NCBI GenBank assembly: GCA_007134405.1
Contig: SLKW01000261.1
Span: 1-6,173, forward strand
From: Paracoccaceae bacterium
Lineage (GTDB): Bacteria > Pseudomonadota > Alphaproteobacteria > Rhodobacterales > Rhodobacteraceae
Direction of reading: 5' to 3'
Length of the DNA: 6,173 nucleotides
Shown: positions 1 through 5,062 of the stretch, in pieces
How the letters are laid out: every line of letters begins with the position of its first letter
Numbering within the stretch: the first letter of the stretch is position 1
Notes under the pieces: model-generated
What the model saw: the letters and a program-made list of their open reading frames with translations, nothing else
Databases searched by the model: none
Told to the model about the DNA's origin: nothing
Program-made: the position numbers and the translations under genes

Positions 1-50
1 AAGTCGACCGGCTGGCTGGCCAAATAGACCTTCACGCCCGACGGCATCAT
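1..50 (-). CDS. tnpB: IS66 TnpB (Orf2) N-terminus, partial
   Basis: Only the first 16 codons and two bases of the next are inside the window. They read MMPSGVKVYLASQPVD, which matches the start of IS66 TnpB proteins (a short ..SGV.V.LA... opening leading into a conserved D-R/K-G segment). The first ATG (50-48) overlaps the tnpA TGA (49-47) as ATGA, so translation is probably coupled to tnpA. A second ATG follows immediately at 47-45. TnpB is an accessory protein of about 115 residues needed for IS66 transposition; its biochemical role is poorly defined. The identification rests on a short stretch plus context. Confidence 0.72.
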   Translation of the reverse strand, partial: MMPSGVKVYLASQPVD

Positions 51-418
51 GCCGAGCGCACCGCACGCAGGATCCGGCGCAGCGCTGCCTCGCTGAGGTC
101 CGGGCCGACGCGGATCGTCACTTCGCCAACCACGATCTCCACCATGGGAGCTGGTACGCACGCCGGGGTAACGGCGTCCTGCTTCTTCAGAAAGGCCTTG
201 CGCCAGCCGAACAGCTGCGGCGGCGAAATCCCCAGGCGGCGCGCCAGTGCGGAAACGTTCACGCCAGGCTCCAGCGCCGCCGCGACCGCTTGCGCCTTGA
301 ACTCAACCGACCATCGACGACGCTCCCCGACCGGAGCACCATCGAAACGCTCGATCACGGCCTCGACCAACTGTAAGCTACCAGTCGCGGGCATAGGCGT
401 AGAACTAGTCGTAGACAT
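47..418 (-). CDS. tnpA: IS66 transposase accessory protein TnpA (Orf1)
   Basis: This 123-residue protein has an IS3/IS66-type helix-turn-helix at about residues 34-78 (RRRWSVEFKAQAVAAALEPG, then VSALARRLGISPPQLFGWRK). That arrangement is typical of the IS66 Orf1 DNA-binding protein thought to recognise the element's ends. A short basic linker and a C-terminal beta/alpha segment (VEIVVGEVTIRVGPDLSEAALRRILRAVRSA, abbreviated here as residues about 93-123) follow, as in family members of similar length. The ATG at 418 has a GAGG Shine-Dalgarno-like sequence four bases upstream. The stop overlaps the start of tnpB (ATGA), giving the translational coupling expected in IS66. It is intact within the window. 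It was placed in IS66 rather than IS3 by the TnpB-like next gene and the GTAAG element end. Confidence 0.88.
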   Translation of the reverse strand: MSTTSSTPMPATGSLQLVEAVIERFDGAPVGERRRWSVEFKAQAVAAALEPGVNVSALARRLGISPPQLFGWRKAFLKKQDAVTPACVPAPMVEIVVGEVTIRVGPDLSEAALRRILRAVRSA

Positions 419-446
419 GGAACCTCGGCGTCAGAACAACGCCACC

Positions 447-475
447 AGTCTATCCCAGGAAGACCATGCCGCTAA
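447..475 (-). promoter_or_regulatory. Candidate promoter for IS66 tnpA
   Basis: On the minus strand, TTAGCG (475-470) and TAGACT (452-447) are separated by exactly 17 bp and lie in the 82-bp leader between the element end and the tnpA ATG. The -10 matches sigma-70 consensus at four of six positions and the -35 at about three. Position and spacing suit an IS-internal promoter, but the match is modest. Confidence 0.35.
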
Positions 476-500
476 CCCACGGGGTCTCCTTGCCGCTTAC

Positions 501-544
501 CGTATGACAAACGTAGGACAGGCGTAGGACTCGCGTAGGACGAT
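501..544. repeat. Four phased 11-bp direct repeats next to the IS66 end
   Basis: CGTAKGAC occurs four times at an exact 11-bp period: CGTATGAC at 501-508, then CGTAGGAC at 512-519, 523-530 and 534-541, each followed by a variable 3-bp spacer. The copies lie in non-coding DNA between the permease stop codon and the IS66 end. The first copy touches the IS end and coincides with the expected 8-bp target duplication, so the array may have been longer before insertion. A conserved core repeated once per helical turn resembles tandem response-regulator boxes (for example PhoB/OmpR-type), but no regulator can be named. Confidence 0.7.
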
Positions 545-630
545 TTGCGCCTCTGCCGCCGGATACGAGCGGATTGGATAGCGTGCGCCGACCCCCGAGG
601 GCTGCGCCGGCGGACCCGCAGGGGCGGCGG
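545..630. other. Short intergenic segment, no feature seen
   Basis: This GC-rich segment lies downstream of the permease stop codon. On the minus strand there are only short stems and no T-run after them, so no rho-independent terminator can be called. Transcription of the TRAP genes may end by Rho or run into the IS66 element. Confidence 0.5.
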
Positions 631-2793
631 TCAGGCGGGGGCCGGGGCGCGCTGGCGGCGGTCCTGCAGGATGTTCCAGGCGAGCATGGCGGCGAAGACG
701 GCAAGCGCGGCCCAGTGCAGCGCGGCCTGTTCCGGCCAGATCAGCACCACGCAGAGCGCCGCCATCACCGCGCGGGTGACCCAGTTGATCGCGGCTTCCA
801 TATGCCCCTCGATCGCGGCGGCGAGCGCGTAGAGCGCGGCGGCGGTGAAGAGCGTGACCTCGAGCTTCTCCCACAGCGTGCCGTGCAGGATCGGTGTATA
901 GGCGAAGAGAAGCGGCACGATGTAGAGGCCCTTGGCCATTTTCCAGGCGGTGAAGCCGGTGGCCATCGGGCGCGAGCCGGCGATGGCGGCGGCGGCGAAG
1001 GCGGTGAGGCAGACGGGCGGTGTGACCGAACTGTCCTGGCTGAGCCAGAAGATGATCAGATGCGCGGCCAGGATCGCCGCCAGGATCACGTCGCGGCTGA
1101 GCGTGTCGCTGACGATCTGCCGATACATTTCGAGCGGCGCGGCGGCGAGCACCTCGGTGGCCTGGTCCTGCGACATCGGCTGGCCGATCTGGCCCGCCAT
1201 CTCCGGCGAGCCCAGCATGAGGATCGCGCCGGTGGATTGCGGGATGGCGCCGGCGGCGATGGCGTTGACGATCTCGACCCGGGTGATGAGGTCGGCGAGC
1301 GCCGGGGCCGAGAGCGTCGCGATGACGATATAGGCCGCCGTCACCGGCAGGCCCATGCCGAGAACCAGCGAGGCGAGCGCGATGAGGACGATCGCGATCA
1401 GGACCGACCCCCCCGCCCAGGTGCCAATCATCAGCGAGAAGGTGTTGCCGACGCCCGAGATGGTGACGGCGGCGATGACCACGCCGATGGCGACCAGGAG
1501 GACCGCGGTCAGCACCATGTTCTTGGCGCCGAGCGCCAGCGCCTCGAGCACGGCCCAGGGACCCATCGGGTTCTTGGTCACCCAGCTGGAAATCACCACG
1601 GCAATGATCGCGATGCCGGCGGCATAGGTCGGCGTGTAGCCCCAGATCAGGAGGCCCACCAGCACGCCGATGGGCAGGAAGAACGCAAGGCCATTGTCCT
1701 TGAGCACCTGCCAGAGGGTCTTGTCGAAGTCGTCCTGCGGGTCGAGGTTCAGCCGCTTGGCGGTGATGCGGACGTAAAAGGCGATGGAGAGGAAATAGAG
1801 GATCGCGGGCAGGACCGAGAGCGCGGCAATGGTCAGGTAGGAGACCTGCGTGAACGAGGCCATGATGAAGGCCCCCGCGCCCATGATCGGCGGCATGATC
1901 TGTCCGCCGGTCGAGGCCGCGGCCTCGGTCGCGGCGGAGGTCTTGGCGGGCATGCCGGCGCGTTTCATCAGCGGAATGGTGATCGAGCCCGTGGAGACGG
2001 TGTTGGCCACCGCCGAGCCCGAGATCGTGCCCATCATCCCCGAGCCGATCACGGCGACAAGGCCCGGCCCGCCGACGAAGCGCCGCGCCAGCACCTGCGC
2101 GAAGTCGATGATGAAATGCCCCGCCCCCGAGCGCAGCAGGAAGGCGCCGAAGAGGATGAACATGAAGACGAAGCTGGACGAGATGCGCGCCACGGTGCCG
2201 AACATGCCGTCGTCGGTGTAGAAGATGCGAAAGAGCATCGTGTCCGTGCGCAGCCCGCTGAAGGTCAGCATGCCGCCCACGTAGCGGCCCCAGAAGGTGA
2301 TGTAGGTGAAGGACAGGATGATCAGGATCGGGATGATCCAACCGGTGGTTCGGCGCGTGAACTCGATTCCCAGCAGCAGCGCGAGCGAGGTGAAGACCCA
2401 GTCCTGCCAGGCGAAGCCGGTGGTCTGGACACGGCGGTAGAACGCGGTTTCCTCGAGATAGAGATAGGCAAAGAGGCTGAGCGCGGCGAGGCCGAGGAGG
2501 ACGTCGATGGCCAGCACGACGCGCTCGCCCGCCACGGTGCGTGCCTGTACCGCGGGGTAGAGAAGCGCGCAGAGAAAACCGAAGCCCGCGAAGTGGATGA
2601 CCGAGGTCCAGAGCTCGGACAGCGTGCCGATGGTGTTGAACCAGATATGCAGGATCGAAAGGCCGACGCCGAACCAGAAGGCAACGCGCCCCGGCAGGCT
2701 GTCGTCGGGCCGGGTGTAATGATTGTCCTCGTCGCCAGGCGTGGTGCCAGGCGTGGTGCCAGCGGGCGTGCCGGGCTGTGTCTGGGCCTGCAT
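631..2793 (-). CDS. TRAP transporter permease, fused 4TM/12TM (DctQ-DctM) subunit, TAXI type
   Basis: This inner-membrane permease of a tripartite ATP-independent periplasmic transporter uses the ion gradient to take up a substrate delivered by the TAXI binding protein encoded just upstream. From the ATG at 2793 it is 720 residues. A hydrophilic head (1-35) carries GTTPGTTPG repeats, the small-subunit-like helices lie at about 37-165, and the DctM-like domain runs from about 200 to 710. Family motifs are clear: GPGLVAVIGSGMMGTISGS (242-260), the STGGQIMPPIMGAGAF segment (294-309), GLPVTAAYIV (481-490) and VTPPVCLTAFAAAAIAGS (590-607). A GTG six codons earlier (2811) is open in frame but has no Shine-Dalgarno sequence, whereas the ATG has GAGGA four bases upstream, so the ATG was chosen. 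Residues about 501-575 look longer than usual for the family. The fused architecture is typical of TAXI systems; the substrate cannot be read from sequence. Confidence 0.92.
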   Translation of the reverse strand: MQAQTQPGTPAGTTPGTTPGDEDNHYTRPDDSLPGRVAFWFGVGLSILHIWFNTIGTLSELWTSVIHFAGFGFLCALLYPAVQARTVAGERVVLAIDVLLGLAALSLFAYLYLEETAFYRRVQTTGFAWQDWVFTSLALLLGIEFTRRTTGWIIPILIILSFTYITFWGRYVGGMLTFSGLRTDTMLFRIFYTDDGMFGTVARISSSFVFMFILFGAFLLRSGAGHFIIDFAQVLARRFVGGPGLVAVIGSGMMGTISGSAVANTVSTGSITIPLMKRAGMPAKTSAATEAAASTGGQIMPPIMGAGAFIMASFTQVSYLTIAALSVLPAILYFLSIAFYVRITAKRLNLDPQDDFDKTLWQVLKDNGLAFFLPIGVLVGLLIWGYTPTYAAGIAIIAVVISSWVTKNPMGPWAVLEALALGAKNMVLTAVLLVAIGVVIAAVTISGVGNTFSLMIGTWAGGSVLIAIVLIALASLVLGMGLPVTAAYIVIATLSAPALADLITRVEIVNAIAAGAIPQSTGAILMLGSPEMAGQIGQPMSQDQATEVLAAAPLEMYRQIVSDTLSRDVILAAILAAHLIIFWLSQDSSVTPPVCLTAFAAAAIAGSRPMATGFTAWKMAKGLYIVPLLFAYTPILHGTLWEKLEVTLFTAAALYALAAAIEGHMEAAINWVTRAVMAALCVVLIWPEQAALHWAALAVFAAMLAWNILQDRRQRAPAPA
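2735..2770. repeat. 12-bp tandem repeat inside the permease N-terminus
   Basis: CCAGGCGTGGTG is repeated perfectly at 2735-2746 and 2747-2758, with a degenerate third copy, CCAGCGGGCGTG, at 2759-2770. In the permease frame the repeats encode Gly-Thr-Thr-Pro-type units in the hydrophilic N-terminal tail. The period is a multiple of three, so copy-number change would keep the reading frame. Confidence 0.75.
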
Positions 2794-2822
2794 CCTGTCC
2801 TCGCGGCTCACGATCGCTGGTC

Positions 2823-2846
2823 GGGGCGCGCCACCGGGCGCGCCCC
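2823..2846 (-). promoter_or_regulatory. Strong intergenic hairpin between binding-protein and permease genes
   Basis: GGGGCGCGCC (2823-2832) and GGCGCGCCCC (2837-2846) form a perfect 10-bp, all-GC stem with a 4-base loop. It starts about 43 bp after the binding-protein stop and ends about 30 bp before the permease ATG. No T-run follows it on the minus strand, so a classical terminator is unlikely. A 3' hairpin that protects the upstream message, or that partly attenuates readthrough, would give more binding protein than permease. That role is inferred from position; the stem itself is directly visible. Confidence 0.7.
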
Positions 2847-2889
2847 TTCCGTCATGGGCCGGCGCCGGGGCGCGCGGCTTTCATCGGCG

Positions 2890-3912
2890 TCAGTCGACGG
2901 GCGCGATGTTGTCCGGGATCTCGAGCCCGACTTCCTCGTAGTAACGCGCGGCACCGGCGTGCAGCGGCAGCGGCAGGCCGGCGAGCGCGTTTTCGAGGCT
3001 CATGTCGCAGGTCGCGGGATGGATGTTGCAGAGGAAGCCGAGGTTTTCGTAGATCGTCTTGGTGAAGAGGTAGACGTCTTCTTCCGGCACGTCGTAGTTC
3101 ACGGCCAGGAAGTTCGGCTGGGCGATGGTTTCGACATCCTCGTCGATGCCCGGATAGGTGCCGCCGGGGATGGTGATGGCGAAATAGAGCCCGGTGCCGC
3201 CGTCGAACTTCTCCAGCTCCTCCTCGGTCACGGAGAGGAGCGTCACGTCATCGCCCATCTGCGCCTTGGCGCGCGTCACCGTGCCGACGCCGATGCCGGA
3301 ATTGATGTTGGTGGACATGATCTGGCCGTTGATCAGCGAGTCGATCGAGGGGCCGAAGCCCTGGTAGACGAGATCCCAGGATTCGTAGTCGAAGCCGTAA
3401 TTTTCGAAGAGGAAGCGGTTGGAATGCTCGGTCCCCGAGTTGCGCGCGCCGATGGAAAAGCCCTGCCCTTCGAGATTGGCCAGATCCTCGGCCGTGCCGG
3501 ATTCGACGAGGCTGGAATGGATCAGGAAATGCTCGACATTCGGCCAGAGCATGGCGATGGAGCGCTGGTTATCCTGCGGGCCCGCCTCTTCGAGCGCGCC
3601 GGCGCCTTCGCGCGCCCACTGGCCGAAGAGGCCCTGCATGATGGCGAACTGCGCCTGACCCTCGCGCATCAGCACCGTGTTCTCGCCCGAGCCGGCCGAG
3701 GAGATCGCCGACATGTCGATGCCGTGCTCGTTCATCAGGTGGATCTTGGCCAGCGTCGCCAGCGCCACGCCGACGGGGTAATAGGTGCCGCCGGTGGTCG
3801 CGGTGGTGAGCACGTAGCTGCGCGTCTCGGCCATCGCCGCGCCGCCGAGGCCCGAGAGCGGCAGCGCAAGAGCGGCGGCAAGGGCGGTTCTGCGGGTGAA
3901 GCTGGTGTTCAT
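2890..3912 (-). CDS. TAXI-family TRAP transporter substrate-binding protein
   Basis: This is the periplasmic solute receptor that hands substrate to the fused TRAP permease encoded next. The 340-residue precursor starts at the ATG at 3912, which has a GGGAGA ribosome-binding sequence about 6 bases upstream; the frame is open further upstream but that part is non-coding in character. Residues 1-28 form an export signal with twin arginines (FTRRTAL, 5-11), a hydrophobic stretch and an AMA cleavage site before E29; either Sec or Tat export is possible. The mature protein opens with LTTATTGGTYYPVGVALATL (35-54), the signature of the TAXI family, followed by SSAGSGENTVLMREGQAQFA (71-90) and the IGARNSGTE region (154-162). 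Length is normal for the family. Two cysteines (C295, C302) near the C-terminus could form a disulfide. Known TAXI ligands include small carboxylates and amino acids; the ligand here is not predictable. Confidence 0.92.
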   Translation of the reverse strand: MNTSFTRRTALAAALALPLSGLGGAAMAETRSYVLTTATTGGTYYPVGVALATLAKIHLMNEHGIDMSAISSAGSGENTVLMREGQAQFAIMQGLFGQWAREGAGALEEAGPQDNQRSIAMLWPNVEHFLIHSSLVESGTAEDLANLEGQGFSIGARNSGTEHSNRFLFENYGFDYESWDLVYQGFGPSIDSLINGQIMSTNINSGIGVGTVTRAKAQMGDDVTLLSVTEEELEKFDGGTGLYFAITIPGGTYPGIDEDVETIAQPNFLAVNYDVPEEDVYLFTKTIYENLGFLCNIHPATCDMSLENALAGLPLPLHAGAARYYEEVGLEIPDNIAPVD

Positions 3913-3984
3913 TCTCGTCTCCCTGTTTGTGGTCGGCCCCGGATCGTGCGCCCGGGTAGCGTACGGCAGTGCCGCAATGGCCGG

Positions 3985-4013
3985 ATTAGGGCGCATGCGG
4001 GCGACGATTTCAA
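3985..4013 (-). promoter_or_regulatory. Candidate sigma-70 promoter for the TRAP genes
   Basis: On the minus strand, TTGAAA (4013-4008) is followed after exactly 17 bp by CCTAAT (3990-3985). These match the consensus at five of six and four of six positions. The predicted start site near 3978 gives a leader of about 65 bases before the binding-protein ATG. This suggests the two TRAP genes can be transcribed separately from the regulator gene upstream, although the 153-bp gap would also permit readthrough. Confidence 0.45.
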
Positions 4014-4065
4014 GACAAATTCCAGGATGCCGGCTGGCTGCCCCCACCGCAGGTAGCAGCTCCGC

Positions 4066-4812
4066 TCAGGCCCAGCGTTGCACCGGCGGCAGGCTGGAGC
4101 CGGTGCCCAGGGCGTCGGGATCCGGCCCGTCGATGAGCGTGTCGGGCTGCGCCAGATCGACGAGTTTCTTGCGGTCGGTGATGATGACGCGCATCCCGTC
4201 GACCTTCACGCCGTGATCCTCGAGCGTCTTGATCGTGCGCGACAGGTTTTCCGGCGTCATGCCCAGATAGGAAGCGAGGAGCCGCTTCTCGACCGGCAGG
4301 CGATAGCTGGGGGCGTCGTCGAGAAGGCGCGACTGGCGCAGGAGGTAGGACGCGACGCGTTCGCGCGAGTTGCGCAGCTTCAGCCCCTTGGTGTTGCGCA
4401 CGATCGAGCGAAAGCTCGCCGCCAGTTCGGTGACGACCGACACGGCGAATTCGGTATCGCGGCGAAAGATCTCGCGCAATCCGGCTGAGGGAATCAGGAT
4501 GATCCGCGACCGCTCGAGCGTGCGCGCCGACATCAGGTAGGGCGCGTCCTTGATGCAGGCGGCCAGGATGAAGGTGCTGACCGGACGGACCACGGCCATC
4601 GTGCATTCGCGCCCGCCCCATTTGGCGTAGAGTTCCACCGCCCCTTCCAGCATCACGTGCAGGAAATCGGCCGGGTCGCCCTGCCGGATCATTTCGAGCC
4701 CGGCGGGGAAGGTCTGCATGTAGGATTTCCCCACAAGCTCGTCGAAATTCGCCGCCTCCATCTTTTGAAAGAGAGGCAACCGGCGGACTTCGGGCAGGTC
4801 GTCGGGACGCAT
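4066..4812 (-). CDS. narR: Crp/Fnr-family transcriptional regulator, NarR-like
   Basis: This DNA-binding regulator of 248 residues starts at the ATG at 4812. The frame is open to 4974, but that part covers the promoter region and family proteins begin near MRPDDLPEVRRLPLF. A cyclic-nucleotide-binding-like beta-roll (about 14-115) contains FPAGLEMIRQGDPADFLHVM. A dimerisation helix (about 117-147) and a winged helix-turn-helix follow, with LLASYLGMTPENLSRTIKTL at 178-197. E188, S191 and R192 reproduce the E..SR contacts of FNR, so TTGAT-type sites are expected. The only cysteines are C70 and C86, so there is no FNR-type iron-sulfur cluster set. This fits NarR of Paracoccus, a cluster-less FNR relative needed for nitrate/nitrite-responsive expression of narK and narGHJI; the divergent narK-type gene supports the assignment. 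A DNR/NnrR-type nitric-oxide regulator is the main alternative. The ribosome-binding site is weak. Confidence 0.8.
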   Translation of the reverse strand: MRPDDLPEVRRLPLFQKMEAANFDELVGKSYMQTFPAGLEMIRQGDPADFLHVMLEGAVELYAKWGGRECTMAVVRPVSTFILAACIKDAPYLMSARTLERSRIILIPSAGLREIFRRDTEFAVSVVTELAASFRSIVRNTKGLKLRNSRERVASYLLRQSRLLDDAPSYRLPVEKRLLASYLGMTPENLSRTIKTLEDHGVKVDGMRVIITDRKKLVDLAQPDTLIDGPDPDALGTGSSLPPVQRWA

Positions 4813-4837
4813 GGGCTTACTTTCAGTGATTCCTTGG

Positions 4838-4851
4838 GTGACATTTATCAA
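4838..4851 (-). promoter_or_regulatory. Weak FNR-type box over the narR promoter
   Basis: On the minus strand, TTGATAAATGTCAC fits the TTGAT-N4-RTCAA pattern except for the last base. It lies 25 bp before the regulator ATG and overlaps the candidate -10, so binding would be expected to block transcription (autorepression or repression by FnrL). A one-base mismatch makes this tentative. Confidence 0.4.
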
Positions 4852-4872
4852 TTGCCCACCCAAAAGGCGCAA
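4844..4872 (-). promoter_or_regulatory. Candidate promoter for the narR-like gene
   Basis: On the minus strand, TTGCGC (4872-4867) and GATAAA (4849-4844) are separated by 17 bp. The -10 shares four of six consensus bases and its bases are part of the weak FNR-type box. The predicted transcript would start near 4837 with a leader of about 25 bases, which agrees with the ATG chosen at 4812. Confidence 0.35.
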
Positions 4873-4936
4873 GCAGTTACGTTGACCTCCTGCGCCCGGC
4901 AAAAAAACATTCTGCACGACACGCGCTGCAATTGCA

Positions 4937-4952
4937 AAATCAAGTTCGATTT
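4937..4952. repeat. Small inverted repeat in the divergent control region
   Basis: AAATC (4937-4941) and GATTT (4948-4952) form an inverted repeat around a 6-bp centre. The overlapping TCAA (4940-4943) and TTGA (4951-4954) form another. The repeat is centred about 36 bp upstream of the good FNR box. It may be a second operator, but the arms are short and the surrounding DNA is locally AT-rich. Confidence 0.3.
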
Positions 4953-4973
4953 GAGGCGCGAGTTCTCCCGACA

Positions 4974-4987
4974 TTGATCCAGGTCAA
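4974..4987 (+). promoter_or_regulatory. FNR/NarR-type binding site upstream of usp-narK
   Basis: TTGATCCAGGTCAA matches TTGAT-N4-RTCAA at every defined position, the target pattern of FNR, FnrL, ANR and DNR-type proteins. Its centre is about 82 bp before the usp ATG. If it acts at the classical -41.5 position, transcription would start near 5022, leaving a leader of about 40 bases. The -10 region implied by that spacing (about 5010-5016) is GC-rich and poor, as often seen in activator-dependent promoters. The site could also serve the divergent regulator gene, 160 bp away. Confidence 0.82.
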
Positions 4988-5008
4988 GTTTTCCGTGCCA
5001 GTCCTGTG

Positions 5009-5020
5009 CCGGGTACCCGG
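5009..5020. repeat. Perfect 12-bp palindrome at the predicted usp promoter
   Basis: CCGGGTACCCGG reads the same on both strands. It lies where the -10 element and start site of the FNR-dependent promoter should be, 42 bp before the usp ATG. It could be a repressor site or a chance GC-rich palindrome. Confidence 0.35.
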
Positions 5021-5062
5021 AAAGCGCCGCCCGAATGCGGTCGCCACTCCGAGGAGACAGAC

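Larger units (their letters stand above)
1..500 (-). mobile_element. IS66-family insertion sequence, one end (truncated by window edge)
   Basis: This is the tnpA-proximal end of an IS66-family element. Read on the minus strand, it starts at position 500 with GTAAGCGGCAAGG, and ends beginning GTAA are typical of IS66-family terminal inverted repeats. An 82-bp leader, tnpA and the start of tnpB follow in the expected order, with the start/stop overlap usual for the family. tnpB continues off the left edge; the large transposase gene tnpC and the other inverted repeat would lie beyond it. IS66 elements normally create 8-bp target duplications, so 501-508 (CGTATGAC) should be one copy. The element lies downstream of the TRAP permease gene and is transcribed in the same direction, so it interrupts no visible gene. 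Completeness and activity cannot be judged here. Confidence 0.85.

Noticed and set aside
574..633. Rho-independent terminator after the permease gene
   Set aside because: Only short GC stems such as CCCCTGCGGG can be drawn, and no T-run follows on the minus strand.
497..2341. Minus-strand open frame of 614 codons overlapping the permease in another frame
   Set aside because: It has the His/Arg/Asp-rich composition typical of an off-frame reading of GC-rich coding DNA. It runs through the permease stop, the repeat array and the IS end, and has no recognisable motif.
574..4056. Plus-strand open frame of 1160 codons opposite the TRAP genes
   Set aside because: It is a shadow frame. It runs antisense through the permease, the hairpin gap and the binding protein, its product is a low-complexity Arg/Asp/Gly/His-rich chain with no domain, and the minus-strand genes show clear family motifs.
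4022..4065. Terminator after the narR-like gene
   Set aside because: A GCTGC/GCAGC pairing exists but the stem is only about five base pairs with a long loop and no T-run.
4931..4954. IHF-binding site in the divergent region
   Set aside because: AATCAA is present but the TTR part of WATCAA-N4-TTR is not at the right distance on either strand.
4813..4974. Longer N-terminus for the Crp/Fnr regulator (302 residues)
   Set aside because: The extra 54 codons cover the promoter-like and FNR-box sequences, resemble no family N-terminus, and would place translation upstream of the predicted transcript start.
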